A stretch of DNA of 64,000 bases from Streptomyces vilmorinianum (GCF_005517195.1 NZ_CP040244.1:3118001-3182000), one strand, 5' to 3'; positions 42,686-51,475 are shown, counted from the stretch's first letter. The notes: generated by a model not told the origin, from the letters alone. Made by a program: numbers and translations.

Positions 42686-43609
42686 TCAGTGGGTCGGGGC
42701 GCCCTGCGGCTGCTGCGGGGCGATGCCCAGCGCGGCCGTGTACTGCGAGAGCACCAGCTTGCCGATCGCCGGGTAGGCGCCCAGCGGCTCGGCGGCCGCG
42801 CAGCCGGCCTCCTTGGCGGCGGCGTCGAGCAGGCCGTCGGCCAGCTCGGGACCGATCAGGTAGGGGGCGAGCGCCAGCTGCTCCGAGCCGGAGCCGCGCA
42901 GCTGCTCGGCGATCGCGGTGATCGAGCCCTCCTGGTCGAGCGCGGCGGCCATCACGGGGACGGCCAGACGCGCGGCCAGGAGCATGCCGGTGATCCCGGC
43001 GGCCTGGACGGCCTCCTCGCCGCCCACCGTCGCCAGGACGATGCCGTCGGCGGCGGTGGCGACCGTGAAGAGGCGGGCGCGGTCGGCGCGGGCCAGACCG
43101 GCCTCCGACAGGCGCACGTGCAGCGCCTCGGCGAGCAGCGGGTGCGGTCCGAGGACGTCCGTCAGCTCGGCGACGTTGCCGCTGTCCATCACGGCCTGGC
43201 GGATCTGGCGCATGAGGGCGCTGTCCGGGCCGGCGAGGAGCGGCACCACGACGGCGGCCGGCCCCTCGGGCGCGCTGACCTCGCGGCCGGCGGCCATGGC
43301 CAGCTCGTACCGCTCGGTGCGCAGCGACTCCGTGCGCGACAGCACGGTCGCGAGGGTCGGGTACTCGGCGTCGTCGCCGTCCAGGTAGCCGATCACGGCC
43401 TCCAGGCCGGGCAGCTCGGAACGGGCGATGCTCACGACCTCTTCGGCCAGCGAGCGTATGGCAGCCGACGGCACGCCGGGAACGGCGAGGACGAGTGCGG
43501 GAGCGCCCTCGGGCGCCGCCACGGGTTCGGGGCGACGGTGCCGTCCGGTCTGGCGGGGTCGCGGCATTCGTACTGGCAGGCCGGAAGCAGGCCCAGTGGG
43601 GGAGCTCAT
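42686..43609 (-). CDS. Sirohydrochlorin chelatase/CbiX-like protein, degenerate
   Basis: A 307-residue protein with two CbiX-like half domains, the first from about residue 38 (ALVLAVPGVPSAAIRSLAEEV) and the second from about 150. Typical sequences carry AHGSR as the first strand, with the metal-inserting His. Here that place reads AVPGVPS, and no other His takes its position, so the catalytic residue is lost or replaced. ATG 43609 is the start, with a Pro/Arg-rich tail of 35 residues before the fold. It might act as a metal- or tetrapyrrole-binding protein rather than a chelatase. It lies 87 bp behind the GlcNAc-kinase gene on the same strand. Confidence 0.75.
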   Translation of the reverse strand: MSSPTGPASGLPVRMPRPRQTGRHRRPEPVAAPEGAPALVLAVPGVPSAAIRSLAEEVVSIARSELPGLEAVIGYLDGDDAEYPTLATVLSRTESLRTERYELAMAAGREVSAPEGPAAVVVPLLAGPDSALMRQIRQAVMDSGNVAELTDVLGPHPLLAEALHVRLSEAGLARADRARLFTVATAADGIVLATVGGEEAVQAAGITGMLLAARLAVPVMAAALDQEGSITAIAEQLRGSGSEQLALAPYLIGPELADGLLDAAAKEAGCAAAEPLGAYPAIGKLVLSQYTAALGIAPQQPQGAPTH

Positions 43610-43696
43610 GGCGCCGCATGCTACTGGTTTTGCCCGCCGCGCAGTGCGGTGAGGTGCAGCAGAGCGTTATCTGCCCCTCTTTGTCCGAACCACTCC

Positions 43697-44692
43697 CTAA
43701 CGGCCCAGTTGCTCCGTTACGTGCAGCAGGCGCGGGTCGACGGGCAGGCGCAGCGTCCCCGTCGCCAGCGCCGAGGCCACGGTGAGCGATCCGGAGAGCG
43801 GATCCCCCGCCGCGGACACCGTGCGGGCCTGGGGCAGTTGCTCCGCCAGCTCGGACCGCAGGGGTACGAGAAGGGCGTCGCCCATCTTGAACAGCCCGCC
43901 GGTCAGCGCGACTTCGCACGCCTCGGTGGCCGGGCACACCGCGGCCGCCGCCTCGGCCACGTGCGCGGCGGCCTGCCGCAGGATGCCGGCCGCCACCCGA
44001 TCGCCCTCCGAGGCGCAGCGGGCCACCTCGGGCGCGAACGAGGCCAGCACGGCGGGTCGGTCGGTCCGCGGATACAGCGCGCCCGGCAGCCCGGCCGCCG
44101 GACCGAACCGCTCCTCCGCGCGGGCCAGCAGCGCCGGCGAACCGCCGCGCCGCCCGTCGTAGGCCCGCAGCGCCGCCTCCAGGCCGGACCGGCCGATCCA
44201 GGCCCCACTGCCGCAGTCGCCCAGCAGATGGCCCCAGCCGTCCGCCCGGCGCCAGGTCACGAGGTCCGTGCCGAGCGCGATCAGCCCCGTGCCGCCGGCG
44301 ACGACCGCCCCGGGCCGCTGCCCGAGCGCCCCCGCGTAGGCGGTGACGGCGTCGGCGGCCAGCGCCAGGCTCCGTACACCCAGCGCCCGGTCCAGCGCGC
44401 CGGGCAGGTGCGCGCGCAGCTCGTCGCCGAGCGTCGCCATCCCGGCCGCCCCGACCGCCACGGCGAGCACGGGCCCGCCCCCGGCACGGGTCAGCATCGC
44501 TTCGATGGCGGGCAGCAACTGCTCCAGCAGATGCGCCGCTTCGATGCCGCCCGGGCCGGTCCGCACCGGCTCCCGTGAGGAGTACGTGTCCACGACGCGG
44601 CCGGTCTCCGCCTCGGCCAGCGCCACCCGAAGACCCGAGCCTCCCGAGTCGACGCCGACGACCCGGCCCGATGACTGCCCGCGCGAACTCAT
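43697..44692 (-). CDS. BadF/BadG/BcrA/BcrD-type ATPase, putative N-acetylglucosamine kinase
   Basis: A 331-residue ASKHA-fold kinase. The phosphate-1 motif is VVGVDSGGSGLRVAL; phosphate-2 is VVAGGTGLIALG; the sugar-site motif is GWGHLLGDCGSGAWIGRSGLEAAL. Such NagK-like proteins phosphorylate GlcNAc, consistent with use of sugars released by the GH85 locus and with the dre site 2.2 kb away. That link is inference. The gene is divergent from ung (108 bp) and ahead of the CbiX-like gene. Confidence 0.9.
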   Translation of the reverse strand: MSSRGQSSGRVVGVDSGGSGLRVALAEAETGRVVDTYSSREPVRTGPGGIEAAHLLEQLLPAIEAMLTRAGGGPVLAVAVGAAGMATLGDELRAHLPGALDRALGVRSLALAADAVTAYAGALGQRPGAVVAGGTGLIALGTDLVTWRRADGWGHLLGDCGSGAWIGRSGLEAALRAYDGRRGGSPALLARAEERFGPAAGLPGALYPRTDRPAVLASFAPEVARCASEGDRVAAGILRQAAAHVAEAAAAVCPATEACEVALTGGLFKMGDALLVPLRSELAEQLPQARTVSAAGDPLSGSLTVASALATGTLRLPVDPRLLHVTEQLGR

Positions 44693-44800
44693 GGACCGGC
44701 TCCAGGAGACAGAGGGAAAGGGACGACGGCGGGCAGCCTATCGCCGTGCGGTTCGGCGACCGTCGGAATGCCCTCCCGTAGGCCGGTAGGGTGATCTGCT

Positions 44801-45478
44801 GTGGCAGCACGACCGTTGAGTGAACTGGTGGAGCCCGGCTGGGCCGAGGCCCTGCGTCCCGTGGCCGGACGCATCGCGGCGATGGGCGACTTCCTGCGCG
44901 CGGAGATCGCGGCGGGCCGGACCTATCTGCCGGCGGGACAGCACGTCCTGCGCGCCTTCCAACAGCCTTTCGACGAGGTACGCGTCCTCATCGTGGGGCA
45001 GGATCCCTATCCGACCCCCGGAATGGCCATCGGCCACAGCTTCGCGGTCTCGCCGGACGTCCGGTCGCTGCCGGGGAGCCTGGAGAACATCTTCCGCGAA
45101 CTGCACACGGACCTCGGCCTTCCCCGGCCCTCCAACGGCGATCTGACGCCGTGGACCCGCCAGGGCGTCCTGCTCCTGAACAGGGCGCTGACCACCGCAC
45201 CCCGCAAGCCCGCCGCCCACCGCGGCAAGGGCTGGGAGGAGGTCACCGAGCAGGCGATCCGCGCTCTGGCCGCCCGTGGCAAGCCGCTGGTGTCCGTGCT
45301 CTGGGGCAGGGACGCGCGCAACGCCCGCCCCCTGCTCGGCGACCTGCCGGCCATCGAGTCGGCCCACCCCTCCCCGATGTCGGCGGACCGCGGCTTCTTC
45401 GGTTCCCGGCCCTTCAGCCGCACCAACGACCTTCTGCTCCGCCAGGGCGCACAGCCGGTGGACTGGCGACTGCCGTAA
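44801..45478 (+). CDS. ung: Uracil-DNA glycosylase
   Basis: A 225-residue family-1 glycosylase. Motif A is [16 protein letters not shown], with the water-activating Asp68. Motif B is [19 protein letters not shown] (His near 188), then the family C-terminus. Typical Ung has HG in the position of the PT in motif A; the PTPG form is common in actinobacterial Ung. GTG 44801 is the start, with a TAGGGT -10-like hexamer shortly upstream. It removes uracil from DNA in base excision repair. It has no operon partner here. Confidence 0.95.
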   Translation: MAARPLSELVEPGWAEALRPVAGRIAAMGDFLRAEIAAGRTYLPAGQHVLRAFQQPFDEVRVLIVGQDPYPTPGMAIGHSFAVSPDVRSLPGSLENIFRELHTDLGLPRPSNGDLTPWTRQGVLLLNRALTTAPRKPAAHRGKGWEEVTEQAIRALAARGKPLVSVLWGRDARNARPLLGDLPAIESAHPSPMSADRGFFGSRPFSRTNDLLLRQGAQPVDWRLP

Positions 45479-45546
45479 GAGCGAGCAGGCGCACGGCGGT
45501 TCCGGACCTGCCACACCGGCACGGAGCGGCCAGGTCATGGCCTTCG

Positions 45547-45705
45547 TCAGGCATCGTCCTGCCCGCCACCGTCACGGCGTTCGATCACATCGAGCAGTTC
45601 GAGCAGGTAGAGGAAGGCGGCGGCCATGGGTGACTCCTCCGTCTCCCGCCGCACCCGGTCCCAGTCGACCCGCTCGCATCGCGGCGCCGGGACCGGCCCA
45701 CCCAC
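45547..45705 (-). CDS. Possible 52-residue protein in frame after the BNR gene
   Basis: An open frame of 52 residues runs from GTG 45705 to TGA 45547. It continues the frame of the BNR-repeat gene beyond its TAG stop at 45724. The sequence is amphipathic: CERVDWDRVRRETEESP, then a hydrophobic helix MAAAFLYLLELLDVIERRDG. No clear ribosome site precedes the GTG, and I do not recognise a family. It could be a small gene, a read-through extension, or chance. Confidence 0.35.
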   Translation of the reverse strand: MGGPVPAPRCERVDWDRVRRETEESPMAAAFLYLLELLDVIERRDGGGQDDA

Positions 45706-45723
45706 GGACAGCGGCGTGTCGCC

Positions 45724-46809
45724 CTACCCGATCACCGCCGCCCGCACACAGAGCACGTCCGGCAGATGCCCGGCGAGCAGCTGCCAGCTGTCGCCGTCGT
45801 CCGCGCTCGCGTACACCTCGCCGTTGCGGTTCCCGAAGTAGACGCCCGCCGGGTCGCCGTCGTCCGTGCACAGCGCGTCCCGCAGCACCGTGCCGTAGTG
45901 GTCGCCGTCAGGAAGCCCCGCCGTGAGCGGCTCCCAGCTCTCGCCGGCGTCGCGCGTGCGGTAGACACGGCAGCGGCGTTCGGCCGGCACGCGGTCGCTG
46001 TCGGCGTTGATGGGGAACACATAGGCCACATCGGCCCGGTGGGGGTGGGCGGCGACGGCGAAACCGAAGTCGGACGGGAGCCCGGCCCCGATGTCGGTCC
46101 ACTTCGCGCCCGCGTCGTCGCTGCGGAACACCCCCCAGTGGTTCTGCAGATAGAGCCGGTCCAGGTCACCCGCGTCCTGCGCGATCTTGTGCACGCACTG
46201 GCCGAACTCCGGGTTCGGATCGGGCAGAAAGACCGCGGAGACCCCCTGGTTGGAGGGAGCCCAGCTCGCCCCTCCGTCCCGGGAGCGGAACACTCCGGCC
46301 GTCGACACCGCGACCGTCACCGCCTCCGGGTCGCGCCGGTCGGTCACGACCGTGTGCACGGCCTCACCGCCCCCGCCGGGCACCCACCGGGAGCGCGTGG
46401 GGTGCTCCCACAGCGGGCGGACCAGCTCGAACGACTCGCCTCCGTCCACGGACCTGAACAGGGCGGCCGGCTCCGTACCCGCGTAGACGACGTCGGGGGA
46501 GTGCGCGGGCGCGGGGTGCAGCTGCCAGACCCGCTCCAGCGAAGCACCGGTGTCCTGCGGGAACTTGACCGCGGGCTTCGGCGGCTCGGTCCAGGTGGCG
46601 CCGAGGTCGTCGGAGCGGAAGACGGACGGGCCCCAGTGGGCACTGTCCCCTCCGACGAGCAGCCGTGGCGTGGCACGGCGCGTGTCGATGGCGACCGAAT
46701 AGATCGCCTGCGCGTTGAAGTGGGGTTCGTCGAACTCCCACCGGCCGTCGCGCCTTCGGCCGATGAACAGACCCTTGCGGGTGCCTACGGTCAGAACTAC
46801 GTCGGGCAT
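45724..46809 (-). CDS. BNR/YCF48-type beta-propeller protein (exo-alpha-sialidase-like)
   Basis: A 361-residue protein of BNR (Asp-box) repeats. The S-x-D-G/A-G-x-x-W pattern is seen as RSDDLGATWTEP, RSVDGGESFELV, RSRDGGASWAPS, RSDDAGAKWTDI, TRDAGESWEPL and ASADDGDSWQLL. The opening VVLTVGTRKGLFI and the absence of a signal peptide suggest a cytosolic propeller. The sialidase arginine triad is not clearly recognisable, so this may be a scaffold or glycosidase-like protein rather than a true sialidase. ATG 46809 is set by GGAGG eight bases upstream. Confidence 0.87.
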   Translation of the reverse strand: MPDVVLTVGTRKGLFIGRRRDGRWEFDEPHFNAQAIYSVAIDTRRATPRLLVGGDSAHWGPSVFRSDDLGATWTEPPKPAVKFPQDTGASLERVWQLHPAPAHSPDVVYAGTEPAALFRSVDGGESFELVRPLWEHPTRSRWVPGGGGEAVHTVVTDRRDPEAVTVAVSTAGVFRSRDGGASWAPSNQGVSAVFLPDPNPEFGQCVHKIAQDAGDLDRLYLQNHWGVFRSDDAGAKWTDIGAGLPSDFGFAVAAHPHRADVAYVFPINADSDRVPAERRCRVYRTRDAGESWEPLTAGLPDGDHYGTVLRDALCTDDGDPAGVYFGNRNGEVYASADDGDSWQLLAGHLPDVLCVRAAVIG

Positions 46810-46921
46810 GGCCGACACCTCCAGGACGCCGTTGTCGCGGATACGGGACAGTCTGCACCCGGCCACTGACAACGGCCCCCCGGACGTGGTTCCGCCCCAG
46901 TTCAGGGGCGTGTTACGGCGC

Positions 46922-48004
46922 TCAGATCGCCCAGGCGTACTGGCTCGGCGCGTGCGTCTCGGCGCCCAGCTCGCGCGCCGCCCGGCGGGCCCACGAGGCG
47001 TCGCGGAGCAGTTCGCGCCCGAGGAGGACGGCGTCCGCCTCCCCGTTGGCGAGGATCTTCTCCGCCTGCCGGGGCTCGGTGATCAGACCGACGGCGGCGA
47101 CGGGCAGACCGGTCTCGGCCTTCACCCGGGCCGCGAAGGGCACCTGGTAGCCGGGGGCGCTCGGGATCTTCGCGGGGCCGCCGTTGCCGCCGGTGGAGAC
47201 GTCGAGGAGGTCGACTCCGTGCTCGCGCAGCAGGGCGGCGAAGCGGACGGTCTCGTCGGCGGTCCAGCCCTGGTCATCCAGCCAGTCGGTGGCCGAGATC
47301 CGGAAGAAGAGCGGCAGCTCCTCCGGCCACACCGCCCGTACGGCGTCGACGACTTCGAGGGCCAGGCGCGTGCGGTTCTCGAAGGAACCGCCGTACTCGT
47401 CGGTGCGGTGGTTGCTGTGCGGGGAGAGGAACTCGCCGATGAGGTAGCCGTGGGCGCCGTGCACCTCCAGGACCTCGAACCCGGCCGCGAGGGCGCGGCG
47501 GGCGGCGTCGGCGAACCGGCCGACGATCTCCTTGATCCCCTCGGTGGTCAGCTCGGTCGGGACGGGGTAGCCCTCGGCGAACGCGACGGGGCTCGGTCCG
47601 ACCGGCTGCCAGCCGTGGCCGCCGGGGGCGACCGGTCCGCGACCCTCCCAGGGGCGCTTGGTGGACGCCTTGCGGCCGGCGTGCCCGATCTGGATGCCGG
47701 GCACGGTGCCGTGCTCCTTGAGGAAGCGGGCGATGCGGCGGAGCGCCTCGACCTGCGTGTCGTTCCAGATCCCGAGGTCGGCGGGGCTGATCCGGCCCTC
47801 AGGGGCGACGGCGGTCGCCTCCACCAGGATCAGGCCGGTCCCACCGGTGGCGCGGGAGGCGTAGTGCGCGAAGTGCCAGTCGCCCGCCACCCCCGCGTTC
47901 GGGCCGAAGACCTCTGCGGAGTACTGGCACATCGGCGCCATCCACACACGGTTCGGGATGGTCAGCGATCGCAGGGTGTACGGCTCGAACAGGGCGACGC
48001 TCAT
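46922..48004 (-). CDS. NADH:flavin oxidoreductase / old yellow enzyme (YqjM-like)
   Basis: A 360-residue FMN enzyme. The YqjM-type N-terminus is NRVWMAPMCQYSAEV, where the Cys after PM tunes the flavin. Family motifs are QIGHAGRKA (His substrate-binding), HGAHGYLIGEFLSPHSN with DEYGGSFENR, and DVSTGG in the barrel. It reduces alpha,beta-unsaturated carbonyl compounds or nitro groups with NAD(P)H. ATG 48004 follows GAGGAG at seven bases. It is divergent from the ArsR regulator at 48148, with two inverted repeats between. Confidence 0.93.
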   Translation of the reverse strand: MSVALFEPYTLRSLTIPNRVWMAPMCQYSAEVFGPNAGVAGDWHFAHYASRATGGTGLILVEATAVAPEGRISPADLGIWNDTQVEALRRIARFLKEHGTVPGIQIGHAGRKASTKRPWEGRGPVAPGGHGWQPVGPSPVAFAEGYPVPTELTTEGIKEIVGRFADAARRALAAGFEVLEVHGAHGYLIGEFLSPHSNHRTDEYGGSFENRTRLALEVVDAVRAVWPEELPLFFRISATDWLDDQGWTADETVRFAALLREHGVDLLDVSTGGNGGPAKIPSAPGYQVPFAARVKAETGLPVAAVGLITEPRQAEKILANGEADAVLLGRELLRDASWARRAARELGAETHAPSQYAWAI

Positions 48005-48043
48005 GGCGGACTCCTCATTCCGGGGGCCTCGACGGGATGCTCG

Positions 48044-48059
48044 TACGATACTCGTCGTA
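48044..48059. promoter_or_regulatory. Operator-like inverted repeat 1 (TACGA-N6-TCGTA)
   Basis: TACGA and TCGTA with a 6-base spacer, close to the OYE start (40 bp). A second copy with the same architecture lies 34 bp away. Confidence 0.7.
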
Positions 48060-48077
48060 GTACGTCATCTGTCAAAC

Positions 48078-48093
48078 TACGAAGCTCCTCGTA
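48078..48093. promoter_or_regulatory. Operator-like inverted repeat 2 (TACGA-N6-TCGTA)
   Basis: The second TACGA-N6-TCGTA copy, 55 bp before the ArsR-type GTG. The pair probably forms the operators of the divergent OYE/regulator promoters. Confidence 0.7.
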
Positions 48094-48147
48094 CAATGGA
48101 TCGGTGCGCGGGACGACGCGTACCCCCGACGAAGTGGAGGCGCCGCC

Positions 48148-48510
48148 GTGACGACCGCGACCAACCCTCGGGCCCTGGATCACCCCACGCGGGAGGAGAT
48201 CCGCCTCGAAGGGGTGCTGCACGCGCTCTCGGACCCGGTGCGGCTGCGGATCGTCTGCCACATGGCGCACGAGGCGACGGAACTGGCCTGCTCGTACTTC
48301 GACCTGCCCGTCACCAAGTCGACGACGACGCACCACTTCCGGGTGCTGCGCGAGAGCGGGGTCATCCAGCAGATCTACCGGGGTACGGCCAAGATGAACG
48401 CCCTGCGCCGGGAGGACCTGGACGCCCTCTTCCCGGGCCTCCTCGACAGCGTCCTGGAGGCGGCCGGGGCACAGGCGTCGCGGCAGGGCCGGCCCGCCGA
48501 GGACGCGTAG
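48148..48510 (+). CDS. ArsR-type winged-helix regulator
   Basis: A 120-residue repressor. The winged-helix core begins at VLHALSDPVRLRIVCHMAH and continues through the recognition helix (TKSTTTHHFRVLRESGVI) and wing (QQIYRGTAKMNAL). Two cysteines (VCHMAH and LACSYFDL) could be redox or thiol sensors, as in other ArsR proteins near OYE genes that sense electrophiles. GTG 48148 has GGAGG at seven bases. It is divergent from the OYE gene and most likely represses both. Confidence 0.92.
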   Translation: MTTATNPRALDHPTREEIRLEGVLHALSDPVRLRIVCHMAHEATELACSYFDLPVTKSTTTHHFRVLRESGVIQQIYRGTAKMNALRREDLDALFPGLLDSVLEAAGAQASRQGRPAEDA

Positions 48511-48572
48511 CCGAGAACGCGTAGTCGAGGACGGGTGGAGGACATCCGGTCCGTGCTCCGGCGACGGCCGCG

Positions 48573-48612
48573 ACCGGCCCAGGCGGGACCTCACGTCCCC
48601 GCCCGGGCCGGT
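48573..48612. terminator. Long GC-rich hairpin between convergent genes
   Basis: ACCGGCCCAGGCGGGAC and GTCCCCGCCCGGGCCGGT pair in an imperfect stem of about 17 bp around a short loop. It lies between the ArsR-type regulator and the flavodoxin gene and can end both transcripts. Confidence 0.8.
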
Positions 48613-48631
48613 GTCCTTCCGCCGCGAGGGG

Positions 48632-49177
48632 TCAGGCGACCTGGAGCGCCGCGCCCCACGCCCGCGCGCGGTCCCGCTCGCCCTCACGCAGCGGACCCTC
48701 GGTGTCCTCGATGATGAACCCCTCCGGTTCCGCGACGAGGTCGTAGCCATGGCCGCGCAGCCGGCGCGCGATCCCGCCCGCCGCCCCGCCGGCCAGGCGC
48801 ATGTCCGCCCGGGTGTCGAAGGCCGCGGCGGCATGGGTGCCGGTGTGGGCCTTCGGGAGCGTGTCGTGGAACCAGTCACGGACGCCCGGGCCCTCGGCAC
48901 CCTCCAGCGGGTCGAAGGGACGTCCTTCCTTCCCGGCCTCCTTCTCCTCGGCCTTCAGCCCCATCTTCCGGCTCATTCCGGTGGTCATGCCCCGCATATG
49001 GGTCGGCCCGCCGACGACGAGCAGATCGGCGGGACCGACGCGCTCCGGCAGCGCCTCGTCCACCGCCACACACTCGACCTCGGCGTCCGGATGTGCCTCC
49101 TTCACGCCCTGTCCGATCGCGTCGGCGACCTCGCGCGTGTTGCCGAACAGGCTCTCGTACACGATCACAGCACGCAT
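48632..49177 (-). CDS. Flavodoxin domain-containing protein
   Basis: A 181-residue FMN-binding protein. The FMN loop is VIVYESLFGNTREVADAIGQG at the N-terminus, and LLVVGGPTHMRGMT is the second loop. The start is ATG 49177, since GAGGAG lies at nine bases. The upstream ATG 49186 has the same SD touching it (no spacer). The C-terminal half is helical (MSRKMGLKAEEKEAGKEG) and unusual. The gene starts 13 bp behind the SRPBCC-like gene, so they form an operon. Confidence 0.9.
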   Translation of the reverse strand: MRAVIVYESLFGNTREVADAIGQGVKEAHPDAEVECVAVDEALPERVGPADLLVVGGPTHMRGMTTGMSRKMGLKAEEKEAGKEGRPFDPLEGAEGPGVRDWFHDTLPKAHTGTHAAAAFDTRADMRLAGGAAGGIARRLRGHGYDLVAEPEGFIIEDTEGPLREGERDRARAWGAALQVA

Positions 49178-49190
49178 CACGCTCATCTCC

Positions 49191-49817
49191 TCACGAGATT
49201 CGTTCTCCGGTCTCAGCGGCCTTCTCGATCACCCGCAGCGCCCCGCGCAGCACGATGCCGACGCCCGGCGACACGAGCGTCCAGTAGCGGCCGAACCGGG
49301 TCGTGGACTCCGGGTCGGTGCAGGCGGTGCGCGCCTCGTACGTCAGCAGGGACCGCTGCGCCCCGTAGGGGTGGACGACGAAGGCGGCGGCCATCTTCGC
49401 CCAGCCGGGCTCCTCGAACCCCGCGAAGTCCCCGGGTTCGACCCGGCGCCACTCGATGGTGGGCCGCCACACCTTGCCGACCGCCCCGAACACGAGCTCA
49501 CGGCCCGCGCGTTCCCCGAGGGGCACCCAGGGCTGATCCTCGGACCCCGCGGTGTCGAACAGATCGGACACCCGCATCGACGGCGGCGTGGCCACGGGCC
49601 GCCGACGCACCCGGTCCGGCACCCCCCGCGCCCAGACGACGGCGTCGAACAGCGGCGAGTGGATGGACAACATGTCCAGATCACGCGCCGCGTTGTACAC
49701 GGCGTCCGGCGTGGCGGCGATCGCCACACACTCCAGGCGGGAGAACCGGAACTCGGGCAGAGCCGCGTCGAGGAGGAGGGGTTCGGCGGCCGCGGCGATG
49801 CTCATGTCGGTGTTCAT
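49191..49817 (-). CDS. SRPBCC-like protein
   Basis: A 208-residue protein. The sequence pattern (FRFSRLECVAIAATPDAVYNAARDLDM, then IHSPLFDAVVWARGVPDRV and FGRYWTLVSPGVGIVLRGAL) suggests a START-like fold with a longer N-terminus. ATG 49817 is set by GGGAGG five bases upstream. It precedes the flavodoxin gene with 13 bp between, so the two may work together in a redox or stress function. Family assignment is moderately sure. Confidence 0.72.
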   Translation of the reverse strand: MNTDMSIAAAAEPLLLDAALPEFRFSRLECVAIAATPDAVYNAARDLDMLSIHSPLFDAVVWARGVPDRVRRRPVATPPSMRVSDLFDTAGSEDQPWVPLGERAGRELVFGAVGKVWRPTIEWRRVEPGDFAGFEEPGWAKMAAAFVVHPYGAQRSLLTYEARTACTDPESTTRFGRYWTLVSPGVGIVLRGALRVIEKAAETGERIS

Positions 49818-49947
49818 GGGGACCTCCCGGATCCGATACATCCAGTCTGTTCCACGGGCCACGGGCCCCGCTGGGGTCGAATGGTCCCCCATCGCATCGC
49901 CGACCGGCACGGGTGAGGGCAGAGCACCCTCCCGGGGCCAGGCGCGC

Positions 49948-51339
49948 TCAGGCGTCCCGATCCGCGATTCCCCGCGCCGCCGCCCGCAGGCCCGCCCAGT
50001 CCGGGATCTTCACCCGGCCGCGGCCCAGCGAGCGGCCCAGGGCGGACTCCGCGCGTTCGATGGAGAGCCAGCCCCGCCAGGCGACCGGGTCGTGGCCCAG
50101 CGCCCGCAGCGCGTCGAGCGGATCGGCCGCCACCGTCCGTCCGGACAGCTCCGCCGCGTCGGCCAGCAGGGAGGTCACCGTCTCCTTGGCGCAGGGGCGG
50201 TTCGTGCCGATGACGCCCGTGGGTCCGCGCTTGATCCAGCCGGCGACGTACTCGCCGAGCGAGGGGGCGCCGTCGCGCAGCACACGGCCCGCCTCGTGCG
50301 GGACCGTCCCCCGGGCCTCGTCGAAGGGCAGCCCGGCGGGGGCGATCCCCTGGTAGCCGACGGCCCGCAGGACCAGCTGCGCCTCGATCTCCTCGTACCG
50401 TCCCGTACCCCGCACACCCCCGTTGTCGTCCGGTTCCGTGCGCTCGAAGCGGACCGCGGCCACCCGGCCGTCCTCGCCGAGCAACTCCACCGGCCGCAGG
50501 AAGAACCGCAGCCTGATACGGCGCTCGGCGTCAGTCGCGTCAGTCGCGTCAGTCGCGTCCGCCCCGCCGGCGCCGCCCGCCTCCCACCCGCGGACGACCT
50601 CCACATTCCGCCGGTTCACGGCCGGCAGCGCCGAAGGGTCCGCGAACGACGGGTCCAGCGCCAGGTCGGCCGGTTCCACGTCCACCCGCGCGCCCGGGAG
50701 CGCGCCCAGCTCCCGCAGCTCCTTCGTCGTGAACTTGGCCTGCCCGGGACCGCGCCGCCCCACCATGTGCACCTCGCGCACCCGGCTGGCCGACAGCGCA
50801 CTGAGCGCCCCCTGCGGCACGTCCGTCGGCCGCAGTTCGGCCGCGCCCCTGGACAGGATCCGGGTGACGTCCACCGCCACGTTCCCGACGCCGATCACGA
50901 CCGCCGCGCGTGCGTCGAGACCGAAGCCGTCGCCCGCCGCGTCGGGGTGCGCGCTGTACCAGGCGACGAAGTCCCTCGCCGAGAAGCTGCCGGCCAGATC
51001 CTCGCCCGGCACCCCGAGCCGCCGGTCCCGCGCCGCGCCCACGCAGTACACGACGGCGTGGTACAGCTCCAGGAGGCGGCCCGGGGTCAGCCCGCGCGCG
51101 CCCACCTCGACATCGCCGATGAACGCGATCCGCTCGTCCTCCAGGACTGCCCGGAGGTTCTGCTGCAGTGACTTGATCTTCTCGTGGTCCGGGGCGACCC
51201 CGTAGCGGACGAGACCGTACGGGCAGGGCAGCCGGTCCAGGACGTCGACCCTGACTCCGGGCACCACGGACTGCTGGACCAGCGACTGGGCGGTGTAGAC
51301 CCCGCTGGGCCCGGATCCGACGACAGCGACACGCAGCAC
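49948..51339 (-). CDS. Ferredoxin/flavodoxin-NADP(+) reductase, FprA-like
   Basis: A 463-residue FAD enzyme of the adrenodoxin-reductase type. FAD motif: VAVVGSGPSGVYTAQSL. NADPH motif: VVIGVGNVAVDVTRIL, then VGRRGPGQAKFTTKEL. The C-terminal segment GWIKRGPTGVIGTNRPCAKETV is typical of FprA. GTG 51339 is the preferred start because GGAAGGAG lies seven bases upstream; ATG 51360 would add seven residues. A loop of (Asp-Ala-Thr)n comes from the 9-bp repeat at 50530. Members transfer electrons from NADPH to ferredoxin, often for cytochromes P450. Confidence 0.93.
   Translation of the reverse strand: MLRVAVVGSGPSGVYTAQSLVQQSVVPGVRVDVLDRLPCPYGLVRYGVAPDHEKIKSLQQNLRAVLEDERIAFIGDVEVGARGLTPGRLLELYHAVVYCVGAARDRRLGVPGEDLAGSFSARDFVAWYSAHPDAAGDGFGLDARAAVVIGVGNVAVDVTRILSRGAAELRPTDVPQGALSALSASRVREVHMVGRRGPGQAKFTTKELRELGALPGARVDVEPADLALDPSFADPSALPAVNRRNVEVVRGWEAGGAGGADATDATDATDAERRIRLRFFLRPVELLGEDGRVAAVRFERTEPDDNGGVRGTGRYEEIEAQLVLRAVGYQGIAPAGLPFDEARGTVPHEAGRVLRDGAPSLGEYVAGWIKRGPTGVIGTNRPCAKETVTSLLADAAELSGRTVAADPLDALRALGHDPVAWRGWLSIERAESALGRSLGRGRVKIPDWAGLRAAARGIADRDA
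50530..50559. repeat. 9-bp tandem repeat in fprA-like gene
   Basis: Three exact copies of GTCAGTCGC (plus part of a fourth) encode Ala-Thr-Asp triplets in a surface loop near the middle of the FprA-like protein. Confidence 0.85.
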
Positions 51340-51475
51340 GGTCGTACTCCTTCCCGCCACGGGAATTCCCGCCGAGAGACTTCCAGCATCCCACCGGAAG
51401 CCCCGGCGGGGGAGGCGTACGACAGCCCCGGGCCGACAGCCCCGGGCCGACAGGACCGCACAGACGGCCGGCGCC

